A stretch of 64,000 nt of DNA from Favolaschia claudopus (lineage: Eukaryota > Basidiomycota > Agaricomycetes > Agaricales > Mycenaceae). The notes beneath the pieces are model-generated. The model saw only the letters and a program-made list of their open reading frames with translations, made no database searches and was not told the origin of the DNA. How positions within the stretch are numbered: position 1 is the stretch's first letter; each line of letters starts with the position of its first letter. The stretch is from contig JAWWNJ010000188.1 of assembly GCA_037176885.1 (NCBI GenBank), forward strand, positions 186,001 through 250,000, read 5' to 3'. A program made the translations under genes and the position numbers. Below are positions 33,501 through 45,126 of this stretch, one piece after another.

Positions 33501-34059
33501 CCTGTGGTAACGGATACACCAAGTCTTTTCCAAGTAATCCATACCGATGTGATGGTGATGGGACAAGTCTCAAATAAATGCGGACTTGTGGTTGATGCAA
33601 GGGACTCGTTGAGTTCCTGGTTAGAGGGAAGACCATTAGTAAGGGATTCCGCTCAGGCAATTGGAATGTTCCTGTTTGAAGATATTATCTGCCGTTGGGG
33701 TTGCCCAAAGCGGATTGTAACGGACAACGCGGGGCAGTTCAAGAAAGCCGTGGAGTGGTTGAGGCAGAAATATGGAATAGCCAATGTTCAAATTTCGCCT
33801 TATAATTCGCAAGCTAATGGCAAAATTGAGTCTGGACACTTTCAAATGAGACAAGCGTTGTTCAAGGCGACTGGAGGGAACCCCGCCAAATGGTTCTGGT
33901 TCTTCCATGTGATGCTTTGGTCCGACAGAGTCACAGTGAGAAAGGGTCTGGGGTGTTCACCATATTTTGTGGTAACAGGAGCGCATCCAATATTACCGTT
34001 GGATGTTGAGGAAGCAACGTGGTTAGTGGAGTTGCCAGACCGAGTGTTGACCACCGCGG
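30525..34059 (+). CDS. pol: Pol polyprotein, 5' part: reverse transcriptase, RNase H, integrase core
   Basis: The frame lies -1 relative to the protease and overlaps it from 30525 to 30564. The sequence GGATTTTC at 30534 could serve as a slip site. RT lies at about 31380-32000, with LPMGW and catalytic YIDD (near 31875). RNase H spans about 32390-32740 (QVDTS, ETDALYIKG). The integrase has HHCC (HDSLGHRG and CLPCQ, about 33350-33470) and DDE (HTDV near 33545, VTDN near 33720, KIESGH near 33830). The frame is cut by a TG...CA insertion at 34060 and resumes at 35392. Confidence 0.9.
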
Positions 34060-35387
34060 TGAAACGCTGACTATAGGGCAACTATGGAAAACACCCAAGA
34101 AATGAAAGGAATTAAATCCCTAATCAAATCTTAAATATAATCCTAACCACTATGAGATCGACGTGCGAGGTTCGGGGTTCCAGTCCAGTATAGACTGTGG
34201 CAATCCAACTATTCTAACAGTCAAAATATACTAACTTAAGCTTTCGCGATTGCTGACTTTGTACAGAGAACGTCTATACGAGTCCTATGTTGACACAGGA
34301 AGTGTGGGTTTCAACAAGGGTTTGAGATGTAACTCTTCTCAAGAGGTTTAGGTGTTTAAGTCGCTTGTTAAGCCAATATATTCCACGCGTAAGATGTCCG
34401 ATAACTGTTTCACGCGTCCCGTAGGTCAAAAGTTCTTATAATTCCACGCGTAAGTTCCCAAAATTTCCAATATTCCACGCGTACAATTCAAGAGATGATC
34501 CAACAGACAATATATATTGACGAAACAAACCAAAGAAACAAATAAGCTTCTGGAGTTTATCTCGAATGGAGTCCAACGTCTAGTTGTTCACGAAGCCGAC
34601 ACTGGCTTGACGCTCACAGCTAGAGGAGGGAATCCACTAGAGTACCAGTACAGAAACGATGCCTTTTATACCTTTCACTAATAAATAATAAGAGACCGAA
34701 CCATTGACAAACGGGTATAATGTGAGAGAAACTAGGGCCCGCTATGCCCTCGCCCTATCCTTGGTGGCCAGAACAGGAAATAGATCAAAGGTTCATTCAA
34801 TCCAAGTCCTTATCCCGATCATTATGTTATGACAGTGGGCCGCAGCGGCCCAATCAATATTGCCCAACTTGGCAGTAATACCCTTGGTATCATTGTCCCT
34901 CTTCGGACCTTGCTCCGTGATCGTAATACGGCGGCAGCCAACTTGGCATGACGTGTAGTTCCTTTGTAGGAATATTCTACTTCCGCAAATCCCTCGCAAT
35001 TGGTTTATAGAATTATTCGTGAAAGCCTCTTGCCTCCAGGAAACACTCCTTCTGGCCTTTCGGCAGGTTCTTATAAGTCCCAAGTTATATCCCACTCATT
35101 CTGCCTTTGGTCGGAACACAGGGTGACTCCCAATCCTATTCCGGATGGTTAGAGACCTATCGTGATAGGTCTGTTCTGGAATATTATAACTTCCACGTTA
35201 TACCAGCGCAGTCGTAGACAGTGCCAGACCTCCCACTTAGTGTATAATCCTTTAACTGGCCGCTCAGGCAAACGCCAGTCCTCATACGAGCGTATTCCCG
35301 TGGTATTTAATGTATTACGCTTTTAATACAATAGCACTTGGACTGAAAATGAATAAATTCAGCCCTGGCCCAATACCGGGTCTATCA
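34060..35387 (+). mobile_element. Solo LTR of another retroelement, inserted in pol
   Basis: The insertion is 1328 bp, begins TGAAACGC and ends GTCTATCA. The target duplication is GCGG at 34056-34059 and 35388-35391. Removing it and one GCGG rejoins pol exactly as VLTTAELIGYRAQA. There is no coding sequence and not a single CCGCGG. It carries a cluster of ACGCGT boxes, listed separately. Confidence 0.9.
34385..34482 (+). promoter_or_regulatory. Four ACGCGT boxes
   Basis: ACGCGT lies at 34385, 34412, 34446 and 34477, three of the four inside TTCCACGCGTA. Spacings are 27, 34 and 31 bp. ACGCGT is the MluI cell-cycle box bound by the Mbp1/MBF family at yeast G1/S genes. Its role here is inferred. 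Confidence 0.6.
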
Positions 35388-35391
35388 GCGG

Positions 35392-36026
35392 AGCTCATTG
35401 GGTACCGTGCGCAAGCTCTAGCCAAGCATGTCTCCCATGTTGAATATATGAGAGAGCGTGTTGACCATGCAAAACGACTGGCAGTTCAGAAATTTGAACG
35501 GAACCATAAGCATGCAATCAAAGGCTATGACTTTAAGCCGGGAGATTTAGTTCTGGTGCGACACACGGAGGTAGAAAAGTCATTGAACTCGAAAATGGAA
35601 AAGAAAGGAAGGTACCTCGGACCTATGGTTGTGATAAGACGCACCAAGGGAGGAGCGTATATCCTTGCGGAGATGGATGGGTCTTTATTCCAAGACAGAA
35701 TCGCTGCAGGAAGGGTAGTCCCTTACTTAGCGAGGGAACGAATCCAAATTCCGAAGAACATTCAAAAGTTCATTGATATCTCTACGGAGGCATTGGAAAA
35801 ACTAGTAAACAACGAGCCCGCGGAGGGTACAGAAGAGAAGAATAAAAGGTCTAAGAAGTTAAATGACATTGCCTTCGACAAAGTCAACATCAGGGTATCG
35901 CCCCAAGACTTCGAGGATACAGAATCTTCACAATCTGAATCTGAAAGCGAGGAGGAAGAGTCGTTTGGACTAGATGATGAACAGGAACGAGTGGGCCCGC
36001 GGAGGTCCAGGAGAAATAGAAAGTGA
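35392..36026 (+). CDS. pol: Pol polyprotein, 3' part: integrase C-terminus
   Basis: This part continues the integrase after the solo LTR. It has a helical linker (VEYMRERVDHAKRLAVQKF), then KPGDLVLVRHTEVE and a GPY/F-like fold (GRYLGPMVVIRRTKGGAYIL). An acidic and Ser-rich tail and a basic RRSRRNRK end follow. The TGA at 36024-36026 directly touches the stop of gene A on the other strand. Confidence 0.9.
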
Positions 36027-36981
36027 TTAAAGGTTGTGGCCATATTTGCCCCTACCGAACAAATAATCATGAGTATATTTCTTGGAAAATATGGAACGAA
36101 GACGTACTTGTCGGGAGATTCCACGGACTTGGGATGGATCCCCGGAGGAATGAGTTCAGTGATGCGAGCTAAGACGAGCTCCTTAGCAGAGTCGTCGTAC
36201 ATGTTGATGTCGAGTTCTTTGCGGAGGTAGGCGAGTTCGTGAACATCTGTGATCTGAGAAAGAGCTTGAACGAAGCCTTCCTTACGATACCGGATGCCCC
36301 GCTGAAGGAAGTAGAAAGCGAGGTCGAACTCTTCTGCGAGCTCACCAAAGTGGAACTTGTCGTTGCCAAACATGATAACTGGGGGGGGGATTCAGCAATG
36401 AATAAAACCCCGCGGAGAATTTTGGAAACGTACCAGGGCCACCGCGCTCGTGGAAAACGGTGAACATATTGTTCTGCTCAGTAAAAGGGCAAGTGCGAAA
36501 CTTGCGGAGGCAAGTATCGCAAGGAGCGCCCCAAGCCTGAGGATTACAAGTCCTAGAACCGTGCTCCGCTTCGCAGCAAGAACAAGCAGCAGTAGGCTGG
36601 AAGAATTCCCCTGAGTAAGGAGCGAGATTTTGGAGAAGAGCAGAAACGCACCTTGTTATCCGCAAGGAACGCAAGCGTATAGCGGAGACGTTCGCGGACC
36701 TCCAGAATCTTGGGCTCCCTAGTGGTGGATGCATCGTAATTGTAGCCAAAAACGCTACGAAGAGCACCTATCTCATCCATGGGGAAGAAAGGAGCGTCCC
36801 ACTCAGGATGAGGCGAAGGAGTGGAGTAGTAGTAGTCGCCGTAGTCAGGTGGTAAATTCTCCTCGTCGTATGGGTCGCAGCACATAAAAAGAGCGGAAGG
36901 GGTATTTGGGATTTGGAAGCTCCGCGCAGCTGTCTTTAAGTCAGGCAGGGCTGCTGAGACATTACCCAGCACTTTGGACAC
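36027..36981 (-). CDS. Cassette gene A: Zn2Cys6-like zinc-cluster protein
   Basis: Four exons in phase (36981-36652, 36596-36434, 36378-36108, 36051-36027) give 262 residues. Exon 1 is acidic and Tyr-rich (DPYDEENLPPDYGDYYYS) and ends FLADNK. Exon 2 opens with a cysteine cluster, C-x2-C-x8-C-x8-C-x2-C-x6-C (CSCC ... CDTCLRKFRTC), close to the Gal4-type binuclear pattern. Exon 3 is a helical region (FDLAFYFLQRGIRYRKEGF, ELAYLRKELDIN). Donors of introns 2 and 3 read GTACGT, and intron 2 contains a CCGCGG. The gene is convergent with pol. A homologue of exon 1, including the donor after DNK, is at 63774. DNA binding is inferred. Confidence 0.75.
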
Positions 36982-37431
36982 TCAGGAGTGTAGTTGTGAT
37001 CGGTTGACTGAGCAATCACAGCTTAAATGGTTCAACGCAGTGCCGTCGGAGCGTTTTGAATGGTATCCAGCGGAAAGAAACCCAATTTGTAGAGAAATTG
37101 AGGCCCGCGGACCCCTCACTACGGATGACAAACGTTGCGGAGAAGGAAACAGTTAAGCCTGGAACGGAGTACCGGTTGAAGTCGATGATATGGCCATCAT
37201 TAATTCTGAATTGGAGTATGTAGGGAATCAACCAGCGTAAGCAATTGAAGGCTAAGACGCTAAGGCTCCCGCGGCTCTTTTAACGAAGAAATGAGAGGTT
37301 GTTCAAAGTCAGAGACGTAGATTTGGCGCCCCGCGGAGCGGAGTTTCACTCTCAGAATTGAAGAAAGCAAGGGAAATCACACAGGAATGGCTTGACAAAA
37401 CAATTGTATTGCAAGCACTACTGAAATACGA

Positions 37432-39728
37432 GACCGCAAAAAGTAACTTGAGGCGGCTAACTTGTACTTTGATGGCTGCTTCCCCTGGCTGAGCGTACTT
37501 TACTTAACTTTACTTGACTTGACATAACTTTTCCCGCGCTTGGCAAATCTAACTTGTACGTAACTTGTACTTGCACGCTTGTAATATTATCACTAAGATA
37601 CAGTAGGATACAGTCATATCCCATCTCTGTGATCCTTGGGCCCTTATCCTACGAGTTTGAGTTCTTCCTGTTAGTTGCTTACCTGCTAAAATGATGTTGT
37701 CTCTCATGTTGCGATCTCAGTATTGGCTGATCGTGAGATTACAAGGTATTCTAATGGGAACAAAGTTAGCCAGAGTTGAATCGAGTACTCATTCACCATT
37801 TGAACGACCTCGGCGTGCTCATAGGGTGTGTTATTGGTCGGGTTAACTCCATATTGCTGGTAAAAATTAACCAAACATCGGGTAATTGATCAAACCTAAC
37901 TTGAAGCACCGATTACGGTGCGAGACAGACATTGGGCACCGATTTTTGCTTTAATGTGCTCGAATGTAACTTGCGCGTACTAATCTTGGCTTCCGGTTGC
38001 CTCTCTATACTTCGATTGACTTTGATGCGCTTATATCTCGATCCACGGGAACCCGCAATAAGCTTCGGTGCTATGGAATCATCCCGGTTACCGATGTTTT
38101 ACTCGAGTTGCACTTTTATGAAGCTTTCTTAGGGCTATCGCGTCAAGGCATTCATCAGTCCTATTAGTTGATAGTAGTCGTTCAAGTTAGCGCGTAACTT
38201 ATGTTTACTTGGAGAGTACTTTACTTGGCTCCGTACTTGACTTATACTTAGAGTCTGCTTTAGCTTGCACTGTACTAAACCTTGTACTCTACTTGTACTT
38301 GGGTATTTTGCTTCGCTTGACTTACTGTGGAGTTTACTTGGCGGCTCAAGCAAACAGTGGTGTACGTAGCTTAACCTAACTTTTACTGTACTTGACTTTA
38401 TCTAAGTCAACCTTTCACTGTACTTGCTTAGTGACTTACTTGCCGCCCAAAGCTCGCATCATCGTAGCCGAACTTGCGGCACAGTTTTGAAGGTACGCCA
38501 ACGACTGCACGGCAAGATGCGGCATGCACCGGGTCTCGGCATCTGTCGGCCTTTGTTCGGCGGCAAGTTGAACATGCAAGTAAATGTTTGAGCTAGGGTG
38601 TTGAGGGCTGAGGGACTGAGAGTTTCATCTCAAGTGCAGATTCCTGTACTCCCCTCGCATGATATCAGTCAACTATAACTATACTGACCCAATGTTCAAC
38701 CGACTACATACTATTCCGCATGATTCAAACATTAGGAATTTTACCCCACAAGATAACTAGAAGCGTGATAATTAGGGTAATATCACTGTCTCAATACCAT
38801 AGCAAAGTATATCTTTGAGCCGAATACTTGTTTAGAGTATTTCCCTTCACATAATTAATCGAGCCCTCCTTGATGCTACATTGGTTTACTTAGTAGAACA
38901 CTCAGGCTGTGACTTGTATTTAACTCAACTTAACTTGTCAAGTGAGCTTACTTTACTTTACTTAGCTTGACATGTACTGCTTGATCTACTGGGTACTTCG
39001 AAGGCCCAGCGTTGGAGCTCAAGAAGGCAAATGATCTCATTCAACTGACAGAATGAGATCGAGCCTTGAGTCGCGATGGTATGATCTCAATCAATTTTCA
39101 ATAAAGTGAGGCGGCGGCTGGGTGCTTAGAAGTGACGGCTCGATGCTTCCAGAAAGTTGGATCGAGGCATACGTGCGTCTCCCAGGTAATTTGAGGGATA
39201 TCATGCTAAAAAGTAAGTTCAACAAGTTCACCCGAGTAATTTTCGTTGAGTATCCCCCGTCAAGTTAGATCAGCACAAGCACTCACTTATCTGATACCAT
39301 TAGGTAGTTTAAACCGATTTGACTTGTTCAAAGTTCCTACCATCCGACTTTCCACCCACCGATGAACAAATCTTGGTTGAACGATTCAATCCCGCTATCA
39401 CTATCATGACTATTACACAGAGCCATCGGATTGATCCATAAGTTCAGGCCTATTATCACTCAAAACACTTACAATCCTCATTTCTAGCAGATTTAGAGGT
39501 ATACAAATGAAAACATGGAGACAAGTACAGTAAAGTATAGTAAAGTACACCCAAGTAACTTTCGTTGATCGCGCCCGCCAAGTTAGATCAGCGAAAGTTA
39601 CTTGGGCCATCAGATGGCATCAAATACTTGCGGGATTTACTTACCAAGTTAACATGCCCAGCCATAAGTAAAGTAAAGTTAGTTTTGGCAGGACAAGTTA
39701 AATTTTCCAAGTTACTTTGGTAACCGTC
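37432..39728. mobile_element. 2.3-kb MULE-type non-autonomous transposon
   Basis: Ends are GACCGCAAAAAGTAACTTG on the left and the complement of GACGGTTACCAAAGTAACTTG on the right. The 11-bp flank CTGAAATACGA is duplicated at 37421-37431 and 39729-39739. Long 9-11-bp duplications suit the Mutator group. Subterminal sequence is rich in ACTTGACTT and AAGT repeats. There is no transposase and no CCGCGG. It sits between genes A and B. Confidence 0.85.
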
Positions 39729-39869
39729 CTGAAATACGATACGCCCGGGCTGATAGAGACTGTGGTTGCTGGTTGAGCAGCGGAAGTGTGTCTGTTGAAG
39801 ACACATGTGTCTGTTGAAAACACGAATATAAAAACGGAAACTTGTAGCTAAATAATCCTAGCAAGGGAT

Positions 39870-41569
39870 TTAAGGCTGCGAGGGCGCGTTAAGCTGAGAC
39901 CAGTGCGCAAAGAAGAATTTGCGTACACCATGCGCACTGTGCGGACGACGGATAGGCCTGTCATCAGGATACTTCTGGTAGAAGTCCAGTGTAAGCTTCT
40001 CGAGATGGTCGTCGTACTTATTGTATTCCGACAACCAGAAGCGAAACTTGAAGGCCGCGGAGCGCATGCTGTGGCGAAGAAACTCCGACTGAGTACGAAA
40101 GTCGTGGGGATCCATTTCTTCAGCATGGACATTGGCGTTATGAACCGCTTTGTCCATGATCGCAGGGTCTGTGATGACAATGAGATCATGATGAAGATCT
40201 ATTGAATAATGAGGTGAATAACGGAGTAAGGGACGTTGAAACGTACTCGGGAAAGTGGGTTCGTGGAGCATATCGACTGCCGCGTCCGCCAGACGAGTAC
40301 GCTTGCGACCACGAGCGGCATCATCAGGATCAGCGATCTCCGCGGGAGGCTGGGGACGAAATCAGTGAAAGGGAGTTGTATAACGAAAAATTGGACTCGC
40401 CTGAAGGCCCGCGGGAGGTTCCACCTAGTACGACTTGCGTATTAGAGGGATTCAACCGTGAGAAGTTGATTACGTACCATTGAGTCGTCCTGGTCGAGAA
40501 AGGCTTGTTCCTCTTGAGCGGCCTGAGCTCTGAGCTTGCGCTGAGGAAAAGAAATTTTCAGTGAGTAGGGTGCATGGAGATGGAGCGTACAACAGTGCGA
40601 CAAACGTTTTGGAACATCTCCTCTGGAATCGGATCGTCAACGATTTCAACTGACGCATCGCGTTTCTTGTGCGCCTTACCCTCGGAGATTTTGGAGTCCT
40701 TGGGTTTGACGGGGCAGGCGTCAATACCGTGTTGAGTCGATGAGCAAGACCCACACACGTTGATCTGCTCGAGAAATTAGATGGACGGACAAGAAAAGAG
40801 AGAATAAAGCGGAGCGTACTGTTCCGCGGGAGTTATTCTTCTTGTTGTTCTTGCCACCGTTGGTCTTGTTGAACGAAAGACCTCCGGGGACCGCGCCAGA
40901 ACCTGCACGGTAATTGGCCCCGTACGCGGCAAGCAAGTAGGGAGTAATATTCATACCTTCCTCCTTGTCAATGTCCATCTGTAGACGATTAAAGTGAATC
41001 GTAAGGTGGAGAACGCCTAGAGAATACCTGGTCAGCGACAGACACCTCATCCGCGGAGTCGTCACCGTCGGTATCCTCGGCAGCCTCCTTGGACTTGTGC
41101 TGAAAGGGATAAGTCAGTAGAGAAGCTAAAAAAGAGGGATAAAATAACGAGGGCACACCTTGGCCTTTTCGTCCTTCTTCTTTTTCTTCTTAGCATTGTG
41201 GTAGCGGTTGATCAACTGGTTGAGTGTAACGTTGTGGCTGCTAGGAATGCGGAAGCCGTGCTCATTGACAGCGAGTTGAAGCTGGTCAGGGAGTCCTAGA
41301 ATGATCTGGGTGACGGTAGCATTCTGGGGATGCTGGAGCGCGGAGGCCATTGGGAGAAATCCGGTCTGGAAGAAACCCCGCGGGTCAGCATAGTAGTGAG
41401 TAGCGGAGTGTAGCGGACGTACGACGCGGTCGAGCACCGTGTCGAGCGCTCTGTTGCAGATCGCATCCGAGAATTTCGCCTTTCGGAGACCACGATATTC
41501 AGTGTGAGCCGCTTGAATGCCTTGGATTGCTGTCTGGAGTGCAGGCGGAGGGTGGCGGTCAGGCGCCAT
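39870..41569 (-). CDS. Cassette gene B: Gag-like protein with CCHC zinc knuckle
   Basis: About eight exons join by short introns, most with GTACG donors. Exon 1 starts MAPDRHPPPALQTAIQ at 41569. The next exon (about 41160-41365) is capsid-like (GFLPMASALQHPQ, IILGLPDQLQLAVNEHGF, LNQLINRYHN) and ends in a Lys run. Later come an acidic exon, MDIDKEEGMNITPYLLAAYG, and a knuckle CGSCSSTQHGIDAC (C-x2-C-x4-H-x4-C) near 40740. DDPIPEEMFQNV follows, then a basic RGRKRTRLADAA, then a helical C-terminus (FRTQSEFLRHSMRSAAFKFRF). Two introns hold CCGCGG. The knuckle and helices suggest a nucleic-acid-binding, Gag-derived protein. A homologue lies at 62284. Confidence 0.75.
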
Positions 41570-42611
41570 TGCATGGAAGTGGTCAGAACTAGACGAAGTT
41601 TAGCGGAGCGGACCTCTGGCTTTTATGTGCAAAAGGTCCGGGGAGTTACGATAACTTGGTTACAAAGGCGCAAATCGTTGGAACACGCCAAGACGCATGG
41701 CAACTCAATTCTTTCGCTGATATAACTGCATGCGAGGACGCATGTTTTATTTTAGTTGGGGGGAGAGAGGGAGCCAAGACACGGAGTGGGCGGTGTGCCG
41801 TCCGCGCGTCCATGCGTCTGTTACCATATCTAGGCTTGGAGAAATTTGTTTCACCAAGAATAGGCGATTGAGGCCGATGTTTTCAAAATCGGAAGTCATG
41901 GAATCCTGATTGGGAGGATATTGATGATCGGTTTCTACATGCAGTGACTTGCGACACTGATTGATGGAGAGCCGCGGAGACGCGTCAGACGGCAGGTCCC
42001 CGGAGTTCACCAGGAAAATAAGGTGGCGAGAGCTAGCAGGAAATTGAAGATTCAATGAGACTTCATTACTTGAACAAAAGTTGAAGTTGAAACTCCACGG
42101 AGCAGAATCGTGCAAAGAGTTAAGAAGTGGAAGTCTTGCTGCTATGAAACCAGTAATTTGAATTGAAGATCGACATATGATGACTCAATTGGAATTATAA
42201 GAGCGGTTGGGACTTGGTGAAATTCGCACTTGGTTGAAAAGCTGAGTGGCGGAAATCACCGTGATCGGATCATATTGGATGGATCCGTTGATCGGCCGGA
42301 AAGAAAAAGTTGCCGGAGTCCGAGAGACCCAGGCGCTGAAACAGGCGCTAACGTTGGCGCTAAAGTAGGCGCTAAGACATCTCTCATAAGGAAAAAGGTT
42401 CACACGGTTGAATCAAGTACAACGATTTGGCGCCTTGGGCGCTAATGCATTCATGGGTCGTTTACATGTTTACAGGAAATTCTACCTAAAGTGGGTAAAC
42501 TATGTAAACGACCGGGGACGACTATTATATATACAATTTTTGGCTTGTTTCAACGCTGAAGCCTACAGCACGACGAGCAGATTATTGTATGTAGATAAAA
42601 GAGTCCAAAGT

Positions 42612-45126
42612 TCACGACGAATCAGAGTCCGACTCTTGATGGCGCGTGGAACGGCGCAGCTGCATCCCACCGGTGCTGGATCCCTCTTCAAATTCTGGGC
42701 GCTTTCCCTTGTCAGATGCTTTGGCCACTTCGGCGGGACCAAACGAAGGTTTGTCCGGCGGAGCAGACGCAAAGATCGCAGCAATATCTTGCGACAAAGG
42801 GGCGCTGGAAGGATCGACCTTTGAAAAATCAACCGACGACGACAGCTGAAAGTCGGGATTTGCCAAAGGCCGAGGAAGGGTGCCCGGCGCCAGGGAGGAA
42901 TCAACCCGACCAAACGATGGTGCGGGGACAATGCGCGTGGACAACAAAGGGGCGTACGTGCCGCGAGTCCCGGGGAGCGCGTCGTCGGGCGGAGGAATCA
43001 CCGAGGACGTTGGGTGATCCGCAACGGTGTCGTTGATGGCGGCCTGTTCCAAGACGTTCTTGAAGTAGGCGTCCGCGATCCGCCGCATGCGATCACCATC
43101 CGAGGAGTCCTCAAACATGCTGTCAAAGGCAGCGTCGACCATGGCGGAATCGGAGTTGCGGATGGCAACAGCGACGTCTTGCGCGGCCAAATGTTGAGCA
43201 CTGAGCGAGCGAGCATGAAGAAGCGCAGTGTATTCCGCGTCGACCGTCGTCTGGTAGAGGCGCTGCAGGAAGGAAGCCATTGAATGAGGCGCAACGTTGT
43301 GATAAGGACAGATGTGCTCGAAGAATTTCATTAAGTCGGCTGGCGTCCAGTTGAAGGAACACTTCTCCTTGCGGAGCGCGCAGCGAATGCAAGAAGAAGA
43401 ACGGGTGGAGCGATCGATGCCGGGGCAAGTGATGAAGTTGAAGGCGCATTCCGTACAAGGGAGCGCCTCGGGATTGTACAACGGCGGGTTGAGTGCGTCC
43501 GTGACGTAATGATGCGGAATGCGCATCAGCGCGGGAGTCGGTGCGCCCGCCTCGGGAATGGAATACAAAGCGTCGGTGATCTCACCGCGGGAGGAGATCT
43601 CGATAACTCGCGGATCCGCCGCAGCAGGAACGACGCGTGGAGGAGAAGACACCTCAACACGACGACGTTTCTGGGGCAGGGTCGACTCAACGACGGAAAC
43701 TGACGCGCCTGGGTCAGCTTCGACATCGGAATCGGCAACGAATTTAGCACGAGCAGGGGCCTTGAGAATGTGAGGAAGACGAAAGTCCGGAGAAATGATG
43801 TCGGCACCCTTGTCGATGTTGTATTTTTGGCGGAAGGCAAGGACGGGGCGGCCAGCGCGGTATGCGTCGAGGAGAAGTTTGGGAGACTCCATCTTTGAGT
43901 TAACGAGCCCTTCGTGAAGGCATTTAAGGAGGCGAGCTGTGGTCCAGAGAAAGAATTCAACCTCGTCGGGAATTTCTTCGCGTTCACGATAACTTTGCTG
44001 TAGAAATACAGCATAGTTAGCCAACTAAACTTGTGGTAAGCGGGCCGTCGCGTTGCGCGGCAAAACTCGTACTTTTATTTTATTTTTCCCGCAAGCAGCC
44101 GAAAGCAAACTGATAAGATAATGTTATCACTGTCCGCGTGAGCGGATCATAACCAAAATCCTCCTTGACAGCGCACACCTCCTTCCGTTCTCTCATCTTC
44201 TTGGACCCTCGAGCTCGTTCAAAGCTTTACAACGGCATACAACAGCGTCAAGGCCTTCACAGATGTATATGACACCAATGCCTTCAATATCACGGCTGGC
44301 ACTCAAATCGGCAGGCGGCGGCACGGGATACGGTACGAGAATGACAGCGATCATTTGAAATTCAACTGTGCTGCGATTAGCAAAGTTGGTTTGCTCAACG
44401 TCGTAAGATGAAGTATTGTCTATTGTCCTTATCCAGCATGCCAAATAGCTCACTGACCTTCAGATTTTGGAAATCTCAGCGTTCACGGGAAAATGATTCA
44501 ACTCCTTGGCGGCTTGACAGGCATTGGAACACGTCGGCGTGGAACCATCAATAAATATTCTGTAAGTTAAGGTTAGGGTCTATTTCACCGAGTCAAACAT
44601 CTCTCACGGTCACAAAAGCGAAAATCATTAGCTTTCTTTCTAATGGAATTCAGACACTCATTAGAAAAAGCGTGGGAAAAAAGCGCACTTTTCGTTGTCC
44701 GTTTCGTGAGGACACAATTTCCGGACCCTCTCAAACGTCATTTGAGAAGTGAAAAGAACGAGTACATAAAGTACTCGTAAATGGAAAAGGAACAAAAAGG
44801 AAACGTACCAAGATGGGAGCGAACTTCTTGGCTCTCTTCAGCTGAATCTCGAGAGCGGGCTCCGGGTCCAAGTACTCAAGTTCGAGGAAAGCTCGGGAGC
44901 GTTTGTTGTCGAAAGGTGCCCAGAACGGAGCGCGAGGATCGGAAGCGGCCAACGAAGCAGGCATCCCGGCCAAGCGCAGACCGGCAGGCGACAAGAGCGG
45001 ATTCATACGCGTGTCGGCTGGAGGAGGAACTGGTGCTGGGGCAGAGACTGGCGCTGATGGCGGAGCCTGCGGCGGTGGTGGTCCAGGACGATTGCGAACG
45101 GTTTTCTTGGGAGACGACGGCGGCAT
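42612..45126 (-). CDS. Cassette gene C: Zn2Cys6 zinc-cluster protein
   Basis: Exon 1 (45126-44809) and exon 2 (43997-42612) join in phase 0 and give 567 residues. The N-terminus is Pro/Ala-rich, followed by PFWAPFDNKRSRAFLELEY. Exon 2 has a helical part, a basic QKRRRVEV patch and, at residues 287-319, C-x2-C-x6-C-x11-C-x2-C-x6-C, which fits the Gal4-type binuclear zinc cluster. Helices follow (FLQRLYQTTVDAEYTALL), then a long Pro/Ser/Asp-rich tail that ends in RRSTRHQESDSDSS. The intron has swollen because a 738-bp repeat lies in it. A TATA-like box is near 45320. It is the best candidate to bind CCGCGG. The known family role is transcription control; the actual role here is unknown. Confidence 0.8.
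44040..44777 (-). mobile_element. Non-autonomous repeat element, copy 2, in the intron of gene C
   Basis: It matches copy 1 (19797-20835) at both ends and along most of the right part. TAA flanks both sides (44037-44039, 44778-44780), a likely 3-bp target duplication. It lies wholly inside the gene C intron and leaves donor and acceptor intact. It contains no CCGCGG. Confidence 0.8.

Noticed and set aside
35762..36026. Continuation of gene A across the pol 3' end (open minus-strand frame to 35762)
   Set aside because: A GTACGT donor at 36107 and a TAG acceptor at 36052 give a short final exon with a TAA at 36027-36029. The rest is an antisense shadow of the acidic pol tail.
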